NCBI GenBank assembly: GCA_946807835.1
Contig: OX327694.1
Location: 942,001 to 1,006,000, forward strand
Length of the DNA stretch: 64,000 nucleotides
From: Ailanthus altissimus
Taxonomy: Eukaryota > Streptophyta > Magnoliopsida > Sapindales > Simaroubaceae
Direction: 5' to 3'
In this document: positions 29,701 through 41,252 of the stretch, in pieces
Layout: every line of letters starts with the position of its first letter
Position numbering within the stretch: position 1 is the stretch's first letter
Program-made: the position numbers and the translations under genes
The notes under the pieces: model-generated
Told to the model about the DNA's origin: nothing
What the model saw: only the letters and a program-made list of their open reading frames with translations
Databases searched by the model: none

Positions 29701-32700
29701 AACTGGTATGTCCAGTTCCAACCAGCAGGAATTGGACAATTAGTCCCTGAAACACCATCTTGCCAAGAGTTTTTCCTATGCTGTATGCCATTCCTACATT
29801 ACAAGTTTAAAAAAAGTAATATTAACGACATTGCCATCTTTACTTGCTATTTCTGATAGTGACAATATACTTTACCAGGTGAGAAGCAATGACTCATCAA
29901 GATCATTCTTAACATTGACAACAACATTCCAATTTGTAGTGACATTGAGAATTGGTCCGGGAAACTGCCCATTAATCCCAATCACCTGGAAAACAGTAAA
30001 ATCAGAAATCAGCCAGCAATAGCATTTTTGCTATTCATGGTATATATAGAAAAACAAGCTATGGAGATTGGTGATTTAAAATCATGGTTAAGTATGATTT
30101 TTTGAGTTGGGACCAATAAGGAGACGACGCGTGACCAAAAATGCGCCGAACAGATGAGAGTAGGACGGAAACCGAAAATTGAAGCACATAAGGCTTCAAG
30201 CCGTGGCATAGACCAAGTCAGTGCCTGGGGCCTACGGCCTTGAGCAAGCCAAGCTGCAGCATGGCCATGAGTGGTTGGGCGCTGTAGCCCAGCCAAGTGT
30301 CACGCCCCAAGTGTTCTCAAGAATTTCCTCGAACACTTGGTGCGCGACAAAGCCTCCTAGAGGCCTTAAGGGCTGCTGGAATGGATTGCGGGCCGAAGCT
30401 TCTAGAAGACCCGCTGACATGGGTGAAGAACCGAGCTAAGCCCGCGACTTATTAAGATTGTTAACCCCAATTTGGAAGGGGAATATTCCATAGAATATGT
30501 GATGGCATCTAGGAATATTCTAGGGTATATTATTCCATCTTGTATATACACTGTTAGATCGTTTAGATCTTAGCCGTCAATTGTATAGGGCTAATGTTAT
30601 ATAAAGGGGAGACCCTCAATTGTACAAAGCATCCAACACAATACAAATCTCATAGCTTGTGTTTCTCTTCAGCAATATAGAGAGAGCATTCTTTCAAACA
30701 GTTGGTGTGCGTGTTTCTTCTCTTCTTTGTATGGTTTCTCCGGCTGCTTAGCACGCAATGCGTCTAAGGCCGCACGGTTCTCAAAAGGTCCGTGACATTT
30801 GGTATCAAAGTAGGTTCAAAGGCGATGGGGAAAGACGCTACGCCACCAGATTTGAATGAAGAGAGGGGTAGGGACCCCAAAGCTAAGAGACAAAGAAGTG
30901 TACCTCGTGACAAGTCTATCGACCTAGGCCATAAGTTGGGGAACATGGTGAAAACACTCGGTGGCGCTGTGGGAAAGGCGACGGATCGTCTTGGGGAGTT
31001 GGAGCAGCAAGTAGAGAAGCTCGAGGTGGGACTCAACACTCAAGGAGACGAGCTGCGCTCCCTTATCGACACATCCATCGAGAGTTACGCTGATCAGCAG
31101 CGTGACTGGATCAAGACTTTTCAAGAGAAGGTATACGCCACCATTGATAAAGTTCAAACCCAATAGAGGAGCTGCGTAGAGGATTTGACGCTGTCAAGAA
31201 GGACGTGGTGTTGTGCAAGCGAGCAGTGGCAAATGGGTCTATTGCTGCTCAAGGGGTGCCAAGAGTTGAGGCTCCTAAATCGAAGGAGTTCAGCAAAACG
31301 CTAAGGAGCTCGACAACTACTTTTGGCAAATGGAAAGATACATCGATGCCATGGGCGTACGGGACGAAGACAAAGAAACTACCACGACCTTATATCTTTC
31401 TGATCATGCAATTTTATGGTGGCGCAGGAAAAGCGAGGAGATACGCAAGGGTACCTGCACAATCAACACCTGGGCAGAATTGCATCGGGAGCTGAAGTGT
31501 CAGTTCTATCTAGAGAATGTGGCGCATAGCGCTTGAAAGCGGTTAAAGGAATTGAAGCAAACCAAGTCCATTAGCGTAGAGGAGTACTTCCTGTTAATGC
31601 TCCAAATTCCCAACATGAGCGAGGAGGACTTGCTGTTCAATTTCTTGGATATGTTGCAAATATGGGCGTCCAATGAGTTAAAGCGATGCGAAGTGACAAG
31701 AATATCCGACGTTCTGACATTGGCAGAAACACTCATGGATTACAGCAAGGGTGACTCGGGAAAGTCCAAACATTCGAGACCCAATCACAGCAAAAGCGAG
31801 GGCGCCAAGGAGTTTCAGCCTTCGAAGGATGAGGAGGAGAAAAATAAACTGCCCAAATAGAAAAAGCAAAAGCGCAACAGCCATAGAGGGAATGAACCGA
31901 AGACAAACTGCTTCCTTTGCGATGGGGATCACTGGGTCAAGGACTATCCGAAGAAGAAGGCTCTCAACGCAATGGTTACGGCGCACGAGGCTTGCGAGCA
32001 GGGTCAAATGGGATGTTTACAGCTGCTCAACACAATGAAAGCCAAGCGGAATGCCAATGCGCCAACCGGAAAGGCTCTCATGTATGTTAAGGCCTACATC
32101 AACTGCATAAAGACTCAAGTGCTGATAGATACGGGCGCGACGCACAACTTCATTAAGCGTGCGGAAGCGAAGCGCTTGGGACTTTACGTGGAGAAAGATG
32201 AGGGGTTCCTCAAATCAGTAAATGCTTCGGCCAAGACACTGGATGGGGTGGTTCGAATGGTCGATATCCACCTAGGTAAATAACGCCGCGAGGTAAATTT
32301 CTCTGTAGCACATCTTGATGATTTTGATGTAGTGTTAGGTATGGAGTTCTTGAGGCAATACGACGTGGTGCCGCTCCCTCAACACAATTACGTGTGCATC
32401 ATGGAAGGAGGCCCTTACATGATACCGATAGTAGACAAGCCCAAGGGTGGGCAATCTCAGCCGAAAGCCAACACTAAAATCCTTTCCGCCATTCAACTAA
32501 CGGGAGTTGCTGGGGGCAAAGGAGAATCACATCCAGCCACAGTAAGGGAGATGGATGATAAGGCAACAAGGGGTCAGGGTAAGCTACCAACGGGGGTTGC
32601 GGAAGTGCTCGGGGAGCACAAGAGGGTCGTACCTACTATCATACCACAAGTGCAGCCACATCAAGGTGATACCGAGCATGGAAAATAGTTGAAGCTGGGG

Positions 32701-35392
32701 TTTACGCTTCCAACTACAGTGCATATGCCTCAACCGGGATTAGATGAGTTGCGCGAGCAGCTCAAGGAGTTGTCGAGTGTGGGTGTTGCTTAGCAACTCG
32801 AGGCATCACATGATGTGCGCTTTCAGCACAAGAAGTGGGTTAGAGACAAGCAGCAGCACGTCAAGCATCGTGCGGGGGACTTAGTAATGGAGACGATATT
32901 TTCACCACAACGCAAAACAGCAAGCTCACTTCACAAGGGCCTTGATCATAGGAACAAGGGGTCATTCCCTGTTGCCAAGAGGGTTGGCAACGTCTCGCAT
33001 AAGGTGAGGATACTTTCGAGACAACAACTGCATCCGGTGTCTCCCGAGAGCTGTTTGAAGCTATACCGAGGGGTATGGAAGACATGGAGCAAAAACAGGG
33101 ACCTTTAAGGATTTCCACATGGGACGACAAAGGGGCGAAACACATCCGCGACGGACGGACAGTGTAGAAGAAAAATTCACCTCCAAGGCATGAGTACTTT
33201 GTCAAGTGGAAAAAGTATCCGATATTGAAGCACATTGGAAATACGAGAGGGCACAGCGGCAGATTGAAGAACGAGGTGTGCAGTTTCCAATGAAGACGTG
33301 ATAAGGACGTCGTGTGAATTTGGTGAGGGAGAATGTCACGCTCCAAGTGTTCTCAAGTATTTCCTCCAACATTTGGTGCGCAACAAAACCTCCTAGAGGC
33401 CTTAAGGGCTGCTGGAATTGATAGCGGGCTAGAGCTTCTAGAAGACCCGCTAATATGGGTGAAGAACCGGGTCAAGCCCACGACTTATTAGAGTTGTTAA
33501 CCCCAATTTGGAAGGAGAATATTCCATAGAATATGTGATAGCATCTAAGAATATTCTAGAGCATATTATTCCATCTTGTATATACATCGTTAGATCGTTT
33601 AAATCTTAACCATCGATTGTATAAGGCTAGTAGTATATAAAAGAGAGACCATCAGTTGTACAAAGCATCCAACACAATACAAATCTCATAACTTGTGTTT
33701 CTCTTCAGCAATATAAAGAGCATTCTTTCAAACAGTTGGTGTGCGTGTTTCTTCTCTTCTGTGTGATTTTCTCGGCTGCTTAGCACGCAACGCGTTTAAG
33801 GCCGCACGGTTCTCAAAAGGTCCATGACACAAGGCTAGGCCATGGCGCCCGCTTTGGGCCGCAGCAACGCCAAGAGCTGGGTTTCGGCCCATTTATGTTT
33901 TTTATGCTGTTGCTTAAGGTTTTTTTTAGAGGACTTTTAATCCAAGTTAGTTTAGGGTTTCTTGAAGCGGCCATAAGCTATATATAAACCTTAGTTTTGC
34001 CCTTAGAGTGGCAATACATGTACAAGAGTGCGAAATAGAGAGCTTTGAAAGCGTGAGAGAGCTCTAAAGGCAAGAGTGTTGTATAGACCCTTAGAAGCTC
34101 GTTCTATTGTGTATTCCTTACAAGTCTTTTGAGCGATTCGTTGTAATCATTGAGTAATAAAAGAAGTTAAGATCCTAGGTGATTAAAAATCATGATTGAG
34201 TACGGTTTTGAATCGAAACCAATAAGGAAGTCGACACATGGCCAAGAAAGCATTAGACAAACGAGAGGATGGAAACCGAAAGCCAGAGCACAAGGGGATT
34301 CAAATCACGGCACAAACCAAATCAGTGCCAAGGGACCACAGCCCAAAGCGAGCCAGGCCGCGGTGCGGCCATAGCAGTGGTTGGGCGCTATAGCCCAACC
34401 AAGGTTAGGCCACAGCGCCAGCCTCAAGTCGCGACGAGCCGCAGCCCCACAAGGTGAAGACACAATGCCAAGCGCTAGATTTTAGGCCTGTTTCCATTTT
34501 TATGCTATTTTATGGTTTCTTTGCATGTTGACTTCTAGTCCAAGTCAGTTTAGGGTTTCTTGAGGTGACAAAAAGCTATATATAAACATTTATTTCGTCT
34601 TTAGGGATGTATGCATGAAGGAGGCATCAAAAAGAGTGCCAAATAGAGAGCTTTGAGTGCGTGAGAGAGCTCTGAGTGCAAGAACGCTGGATAGATTCAT
34701 GAAAGCTCATTCTATTGTGTATTCCTTACAAATCTCTTGAGTGATTCATTGTAATAACTGAGTAATAAAAAAAGCTAAAATCCTTAATTCATCTTAAATA
34801 TAAGCAATTTACCGAACCGCGTAATTCTTGTGTACCTTATGTGATTAATTATTTTTTTTATTTGTGTTGTGTGGTTTTTTAATTCTTGAATACTTGTGGA
34901 TGAATTCTTCCACATGCATCAACAAAAGCAAACATTGATTTCTTAGCAGGTAATACTATCTTGGGTCCAAGTTTTAGCTTAATAACCCCGTAGTTCAACG
35001 CTCTATGTAAAATGTTAATAATAAGTTGAAGATCACATGTCAAAAATTTCTCTAGTTTAGTACAAATCAACTTATTTATGTGAACACTGCCACTAAATTC
35101 ATATGAAAATTCAATTCAAGTGAATAAAACTGTTCCAAGTAACAGGAAAATATCACCCTAACACAACAGAATCGGCAAAGCAAACATCTAGGAACGCAAC
35201 TGAATTGAAGAGAAATGGGAAGAGAAGAGAAACCTGTTGCTTAACTCCAAGTGGGGAAGCAGTGAGGTAAGAAACAGTCCAGTCAAAGAACACATAAGGG
35301 TCGCCTCCCAAACAAACGCCACTTAGCAACCACAACAGCACTAAGAAGCAAGAAAGATAACGACCCAGCAAACCAGACAGCATTGGATTCAT
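26764..35392 (-). CDS. SKS: SKU5-similar multicopper-oxidase-like protein (SKS1/SKS2 type)
   Basis: Nine exons: 35392-35234, 29985-29876, 29793-29523, 29438-29300, 28847-28484, 28191-27826, 27719-27641, 27426-27230 and 26872-26764. They encode an intact 597-aa protein. It has a signal peptide (~1-29), three cupredoxin-like domains, and a hydrophobic C-terminus preceded by small residues, as in GPI-anchored SKU5. Diagnostic stretches are SYLTASPLGVKQQ, VSDWYTKSHK, NQARSIRWNVSAGAARPNPQ and VVGMDFGVWTENSRGTYNKW. SKU5/SKS proteins act at the plasma membrane-wall interface in directional cell expansion and lack most copper ligands. That holds here: the HWHG-type motif reads TWNG (Thr89), and no C-terminal HCH motif is present. 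Intron 1 is 5.2 kb because it holds nested retroelements (30070-34785). A GA microsatellite abuts the ATG. Confidence 0.9.
30070..30297 (+). repeat. LTR-like repeat copy A, 5' part (split by insertion)
   Basis: Starts GGTGATTTAAAATCATGG and aligns along its whole length with copy B at 34178 (shared landmarks: ACCAATAAGG, GGAAACCGAAA, CAGTGCC, TGGTTGGGCGCT). It is GC-richer than its surroundings. The match breaks off at 30297, where a gypsy-type element is inserted, and resumes at about 33830. Confidence 0.75.
30298..30797 (+). repeat. 5' LTR of the gypsy element
   Basis: 500 bp, TGTCACGCCCC at the start and CCGTGACA at the end. Contains a TATATAAAGG box (~30599-30608), giving a likely element transcription start, and pairs with 33334-33829. 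Confidence 0.85.
30825..32688 (+). pseudogene. gypsy gag-protease region, broken
   Basis: Opens at ATG 30825 with a charged, coiled-coil N-terminal segment. The capsid-like part (around 31330-31720, with ILWWRRKSEE and TWAELHRELK) is interrupted by a stop near 31536 and lies in another frame. A Lys/Ser-rich linker, a degenerate zinc knuckle (CFLCDGDHW) near 31910 and an aspartic protease active site, LIDTGATHNF, near 32120 follow. A stop at about 32281 separates the protease from its C-terminal flap (VVLGMEFLRQYD). These are remnants of one polyprotein with several stops and at least two frame changes, so it is not functional. Confidence 0.8.
33334..33829 (+). repeat. 3' LTR of the gypsy element
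   Basis: 496-bp partner of the 5' LTR, TGTCACGCTCC to CCATGACA, with scattered substitutions and small indels relative to it. Confidence 0.85.
33830..34177 (+). repeat. LTR-like repeat copy A, 3' part
   Basis: Continues copy A after the inserted gypsy element: GTTTAGGGTTTCTTGA, AGCTATATATAAAC (TATA-like), GAGAGCTTTGA, TCTATTGTGTATTCCTTACA, and a TGAGTAATAAAA polyadenylation-like end. Each landmark recurs in the same order in copy B. Confidence 0.75.
34178..34785 (+). repeat. LTR-like repeat copy B, tandem to copy A
   Basis: About 600 bp, starting GGTGATTAAAAATCATGATT immediately after copy A ends. It has a TATA-like AGCTATATATAAAC, a transcribed-looking leader and a TGAGTAATAAAA end, so it behaves like an LTR (promoter then poly-A signal). 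No internal coding domain lies between A and B. This fits a tandem LTR left by recombination, or a TRIM-type element. The family is not recognised. Confidence 0.7.
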
Positions 35393-35393
35393 C

Positions 35394-35424
<31 letters not shown>
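35393..35424. repeat. (CT)n/(GA)n microsatellite at the SKS start codon
   Basis: About 14 CT dinucleotides on the plus strand, i.e. (GA)n in the 5' leader of the minus-strand SKS gene, ending only a few bases before its ATG at 35392. GA runs here are known binding sites for plant BPC/GAGA-binding factors. Confidence 0.85.
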
Positions 35425-35427
<3 letters not shown>

Positions 35428-37900
35428 AATCTGTTATGGGGGTGATGATCTTATCTTCTCCAGTTCAGAGAGAAGTGAGTTGAGTCCCGAGTTGGGTTTT
35501 GCTTTTGAAAGTGGAAACATTCAGCAGTATTCGACTATGAGAGCGAGTGAGTCACGTGGGATCATAGGAAACAGCTCAAAGGCCGCCAGTTTTTTCTTGC
35601 AGATGGGCCCGATGAGCCATGAGTTGTGGGGTCGATGATGACTGATAAAGTGAGCTAAAGTATCGTTCATTATTCGACGGTATGGGATTAAATGATTAAT
35701 TGTCTTTTAACCAAAACAGATAAAAAAAAAAATTGTTAAAGACAGTGTAATCTTTTGACCGACAAGTAGATAAAAGCAAAGGGAGAAGAAAGAAAGTTTT
35801 GAGCTTCTTCTTGGCTTAGCTTAAATGGATTTATTGTCTTTGTACTATTCTTTTCTGAGCAATGATTAGTAAATTAAAATTTTCAGAGATGAAGTGAGCA
35901 TTGAGAGTGAAAGCATGGATTTTCTTTTTTCATTAAATGAGAATGAGGAAGTGGGACTTCCATCAAATTTTTTTTAAGACGAAACTTTCATCATATTTTT
36001 TTATTTGCAATCAACAACAAATGTTTTTATTAAATTTTAAAAAAAAAAATCAAATCAAATCAATGTTTACGATAGTATTTAGTTAGGATGCCAAAAAAAA
36101 TCCAATTTTTTAATTAAATAAATTAAAATTATCACGTGTCACATTTTTATTAATTAAAAAAATAATTATGAAAACAGTTACACCAAATTACACATAACAA
36201 CACACACGCACACAGGCGCACATACACATACATATATATATATATGAAAATAGGCTCAAAAATCCTAATCTCAGCTTCTCTCTTTCGCTCTTCTCGCCAA
36301 TTCCAGCCATAGCAAACCAGATCTGGCTAGAAAACGCCGCTCCGCCAAAGTCATTTCGGTCATAACAAGTCAATGTTGCCGCAGAGCCCGTAACTCCTAG
36401 CTTGTCCACGTCTCAGCTGCCCCATCGATTTTTTTTATGTTGTCGACCATCCAGCAGCCTCTAGCCGCCTGTCACGGTGTCACTGATTACTAACCACCAG
36501 TCAATAGGTTTACACTGTCACCGATTTTTCAATTTTTACTTTAATTTTTTATTTAATAATTTTAAAATCATTATTAGCATTTACCATTTAGCAATTCCAC
36601 CATCAATATCATAAATTGGGAATTATGAACCAGAGTTGCTTGTTAGTTGTCAGGCTCGTTATCCTTATCATATTCTGTTTTAAAAAAATAGTGTACTCAG
36701 ATGAGATATGGCATCTTCGCGTTTTGGATGAATTTTGATTAAACTTTAATTATTTTCTCTCTCCAAGAGCATTTGATGGTCAAATTCCGATTGGGTGAAC
36801 TTTTTATTTAAAATTGAGAAAATATGCTACGCTCCCATCTCAAAGGGATCGAAGAGCGATGCCATATCACTAAATTTATTATACAAAATTTAAATTTAAT
36901 ACTTAATAAATAGTCAAAAAATCAAACTTAATCATAATAATTTTTCTAATAAAAATAATAAAAATAAACTACTTAAAATTAAAATAATTCTTTAATAAAA
37001 TGTCCACTCTCAAAATTCTAACAACTTATAAAAAATTAAATGACAATAAAACCTTGTTAAATTTATTATATACATAAATTTTCAGTTATTTAACAATTAC
37101 AACAAATTAGTGTGAGTATGAAACTCATTAAGTAAATTAATTTTTTATATAATAAAATAAATACATATCTATAATGCATGTGTATGATATGACATAATTT
37201 AAGAAATCATTTTTAAAATCTTAAAATGTATTATATTATATCTTTAAAAAAGAAATTCAAATTTATACTAGAAATCTCCTCATTCAATTATCATTTAATA
37301 AGATTTTTATAGCTTACAAAATGAGTCTAAAAAGTTACTCGTCGACGACATACTGTATGAGAAAAATAGTGCCAGTGAAGCTTAGATTTTACATACAGAG
37401 AACACTCATGTCCAAAGGTAAGAGTTAAACTCTCACCCTAATCATCGGTGAGTCATTTCACATGTACAAATGCATCGACACATGAATGTGAAAACTTAAA
37501 AGTCCATATGATACTTATAAAACTCCTCTCAACATTTAGTAATATAAATAAATAGATCACATATATCAATCTTAAATGAAAATGCCACATATATAACTGA
37601 AATGCTTCAGAACCCAAAAAAAGAACCCAAAAAAAAAAAGGTTTCTACTAAGTAAATATTAAGTTTAGGTATCCTACAAAAAATAAACTTATCTTATGGA
37701 TAGAACTTTCTCTTCAAAACAACTTATTATTCAAATAAGGTCTTATGCATATCTATGCTTAATGCCAATACTAATATCACAAAGGTAGAGAAATTTATAT
37801 TTTCATATAAAAATAATTTTAGCACAAGACATAATCATAATTTAAAACATATACAAAATATCATATACACAAACAATTACATGTTTGTTGTGATTCCAAT

Positions 37901-37950
37901 AAAAGGTAAGTATTCTTAACTTTTAAATCTTAAGATAATACTTACCTTTT
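37901..37950. repeat. perfect 14-bp inverted repeat, 22-nt spacer
   Basis: AAAAGGTAAGTATT at 37901-37914 and its exact complement AATACTTACCTTTT at 37937-37950. A further partial copy, ACTTACCTTTTAC, follows directly. Confidence 0.75.
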
Positions 37951-40805
37951 ACTTACCTTTTACTAATCACGAAAAAAACTCAAACTCTTTAATCCAACAT
38001 TAAAAATATTTTTCCTTATAAATTCCATAGCAATACTAAAATCTTAAGATAATTTTTTAAACCTTATACTTTTTTTGTCGAATTAATCTTTCAAGTTAGT
38101 TTATCTAACTTACAAATAATTAACCCTTTAACCATATTTAAATTTTATTAGGGCTTAGATATGGTCAAATGTTTTTAAATTTAGAATATCACAATCTTAG
38201 AACATTACTAAAACTTATATAAAAATATAAGACACTTAATCCTTTAACCATATTTTATCTAAATCTCAAAACCTAGAACAAAAATATGTCAGAAACTAAT
38301 TTTTCACTGAATAGCACTTAAGATTGGCTTTTTTAACAAATAAACCACTTATCAAAATCTCTTGAAATTTTACAGAGATGAAATAGACACATAGAGGGTT
38401 CATAACTTGCGTCTTAATTCTACTCAAATATTTTTTTATATGAATTTCATTCTAAAACCTTTAGATTTTATTATTCAGAATTCTGCACTAATACTTATAT
38501 ATTCCAAATTTTATAATAATCGAAAAACATAAAATTTGACCATAAAATTTTATTATGTCATACCAGACACAAAAAGCAATTACTATACTAAATTTCATAA
38601 TTTTTTAAGGTATTTTAGTTAGTCAAATAATTTTTGTTGTTTAATTACACTACAGAGGCTGACAAATATCAAAAACCTAAGGTCAGATTTGGAGAATCAC
38701 TAAAAATCTCAATCATAGTATTTTTAAACAAAACGAATTCTATACGATCCTCTAATTGTAAATTTTAATGCAATATAAAAATATTAGCACAACTTATGGT
38801 AAAAAAAACAAACTAATTCTCGAAATATTATACTATTATGACCAAAATCTGTAAAACTTCATTGATTTTATCTTATATTATGTAATTGTGATTCATTTAA
38901 TCAATGACTTCTCAAAAATTTATATCTAATAACCCTAACACTATGAAGTGAGAATTTAATCCCTTATTCTGAATACTTTATTTCATTTTATAAATTTGCT
39001 CTTATATTAATGAATAATATAAAAAATAAAACAAAAATGATTTAAAGAATTGAAAAGTTTGTTGAAAACTTTTAATAAATGTGGACTAACATTAATTGAA
39101 AATTTTATTTCATAAAAAAGGATTAATGGGTAGTCCATTAATTAATTAATCCAATATATTTAGTGATCAATGTTGAATTGTGCTGTTGCATCTTTTGTAT
39201 AAAAATTCAGTTGATTGATAAATGTAAGCTTTTGAGTCTCATTGAAACTTGTTATAGGAAGGCTCAGTGTAAAACTCTAATTTTGTGTATAAAATTTAGG
39301 TCATCTCTCTAACATAGACTCAAACTTTTGAGAATAATACATTATTTCTCATTAAAAGTCATCAATTGTCAATTTAGGTCGAAGAGAAGAAAATTAGCTT
39401 TTAATTTGTTGCGACAATCAATGAATCAATGATAATTTCTCAAAAAGATTTGTTTTCTATAACTTATTTTCAATTGTTGTGTCCTTTTATTTATGTATAA
39501 TTTTAATTCATAATTGTTTAATTTCGTAATATTATAGATGTTGATTGAATTAAATATCCAACAAAATTACCTTCTTGATCTCCAATTTTTATTTAAAATT
39601 CTCTTAACTTTTTTTTCAAAACTTTTAAGGCTATCTTATTTAGAGAAAATGTGTATCTTATAAATAAAAACTTCTAAACTAAATTATTTATAATGTATGA
39701 TTTTTTCTTAGAGCACAAGAAAATCTTAATAATAATCATATCCTAACATAAAACTTGGAAATTTATTAATCCTAATAAAACTTAAAAAATTTAATTATAG
39801 TTGTATAACTTATAATTCTAACCAAAATAAATAAAAATTTTAAACACCTACTTTTTTTTTTTGTCATTACAAAACATGAGTGAAATGACATAAATTATTC
39901 GTTGTGTAAAAAAACGACTTCAGTTTAAGTTCCTAACAATCACAAAGTTGGATGAGATCAACTATTTTAAATAGCATAGGATTTAAGTAGTAGAAGAATT
40001 AATATAGAACACTAATGTGGGTATACTTGCAATTTTTTTTTTTTGAAACAAATATGGGGCTGCGTCAGTGCCCAAAGAATTTTACCACTACCTCCTCCTA
40101 GATTTGAACCCTAGTAGTTTGACATGGCTTACATTATTATTATATTTATTTTTGAGTTGATTTGATTTTTTTTTTTTCATGAGTAATTGGATAATGATTT
40201 TTTATTTTGTGGTGTCTTTTTTTTATTATCTTTTAATGGAAAATTTTATTTTTGATGTTTATGAATAATGATTTGTGATTTTATAATAAATATTTATTAT
40301 AATATTAATGGATAAATTGATTTTGATGAATGATAATTTGTTATGATGGATATTTATGGATAAATTTGATTTATAAGGATATTTAACTTAAATTAAGCAA
40401 ATGTAATTACGTAAATATGTAATAGGTCAATAATTTTAGCCCAAAATTGACGGACAATAATTTTTTTTAAAACAAAAATTTATATAATTTTGATTCAAAA
40501 TAACCCTGAACCTAAAAAAGAAAAAAAAAACTCATAAAATTAATAGGTCTAAAATGGTCCAAAATAAAAAAAAATTGAATCGAACTGAAATCGGTTCGAT
40601 TTAGTTATCCTTAGTACACTCTATTAAAATTGCAAGCCAATTTAGTTCAAAATTGATTTGATTATTTTAAGTATATTTGGTTTTTTAAAAGAGAATCAAT
40701 TGTGAGCTGATTTGGTTTCGGCTTCTATTCACCTTTAGTTGTTGGTTGTAGAATGGATGTTAAATTTCTTTTTTTTTTTCCTACGGGTATTTACAATACC
40801 AGTCA

Positions 40806-40809
<4 letters not shown>

Positions 40810-40842
<33 letters not shown>
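40810..40842. repeat. (TA)n microsatellite
   Basis: Uninterrupted run of about 16 TA dinucleotides in the AT-rich spacer upstream of the RRP36 gene. Confidence 0.9.
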
Positions 40843-40845
<3 letters not shown>

Positions 40846-41252
40846 CAAAGAACATGCATGAATTTGTTAAGTAGAAAAAAAAAAAAATTCGTATAATTTT
40901 TGACCTAAAATGGTCGGGACTCAAAAAAGGGAAAAGAAAAGCCCAGAAAACTTGTTAGGCCCAAACTTGAAAAAATTGAATCAGATTAAATCGATTTTTT
41001 GGGTCCCATTATTACAAGTATGTTCGGTTTTTTTCAATTCTCCTTCAAGGAGAACTAAAAAACTTTAGTTTCAGCCAAAACCGGCCTGAACCGGTGCCCA
41101 CCCTTAAATATTAAACTCAGGCATGTGCTTGATATTCCTCCCTTCTACCGTCATCTCTCATCTCTATTTTTGGTTCTTAAGTAGTCGACAAAAGTTCATT
41201 CTCCTGATTATTAATTATTATTTTTTAAATTAAAAAGGTTCTGAAGGTCAAA

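Larger units (their letters stand above)
30298..33829 (+). mobile_element. non-autonomous Ty3/gypsy LTR retrotransposon, inactive
   Basis: Two LTRs, 30298-30797 and 33334-33829 (about 500 bp, TGTCA...TGACA), differ at roughly a tenth of positions by eye. The 5' LTR is followed two bases later by a primer binding site TGGTATCAAAGTAGGTTC; a purine-rich GGTGAGGGAGAA precedes the 3' LTR. CAAG flanks both sides (30294-30297, 33830-33833) as a probable target duplication. The interior has gag (from ATG 30825), a knuckle CFLCDGDHW with its last Cys lost, and a protease motif LIDTGATHNFI. It then jumps to a chromodomain-like end (YFVKWKKYP). Reverse transcriptase, RNase H and most of the integrase are absent. 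Several stops and frame changes interrupt gag. It sits inside copy A of another repeat, in an intron of the SKS gene. Confidence 0.85.
35425..41252. other. long AT-rich spacer
   Basis: 5.8 kb with no supportable gene. It holds the SKS promoter at its left end, a perfect 14-bp inverted repeat at 37901-37950, a (TA)n microsatellite at about 40810-40842, and two loosely related degenerate repeats (about 40430-40770 and 40880-41110) sharing AAATTGAATC-GA and GGTTCGATTT-like pieces. A short stretch at 36260-36530 is less AT-rich but has no coding sense that I recognise. Confidence 0.5.

Noticed and set aside
36188..36409. 73-codon minus-strand frame
   Set aside because: Ends in low-complexity Cys/Met/Val from a CA-repeat tract (36201-36235); no recognisable protein.
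36690..36875. Possible inverted repeat around GATATGGCATC / GATGCCATATC
   Set aside because: Arms are short (about 11 bp) and the flanking similarity is weak; not enough for an element.
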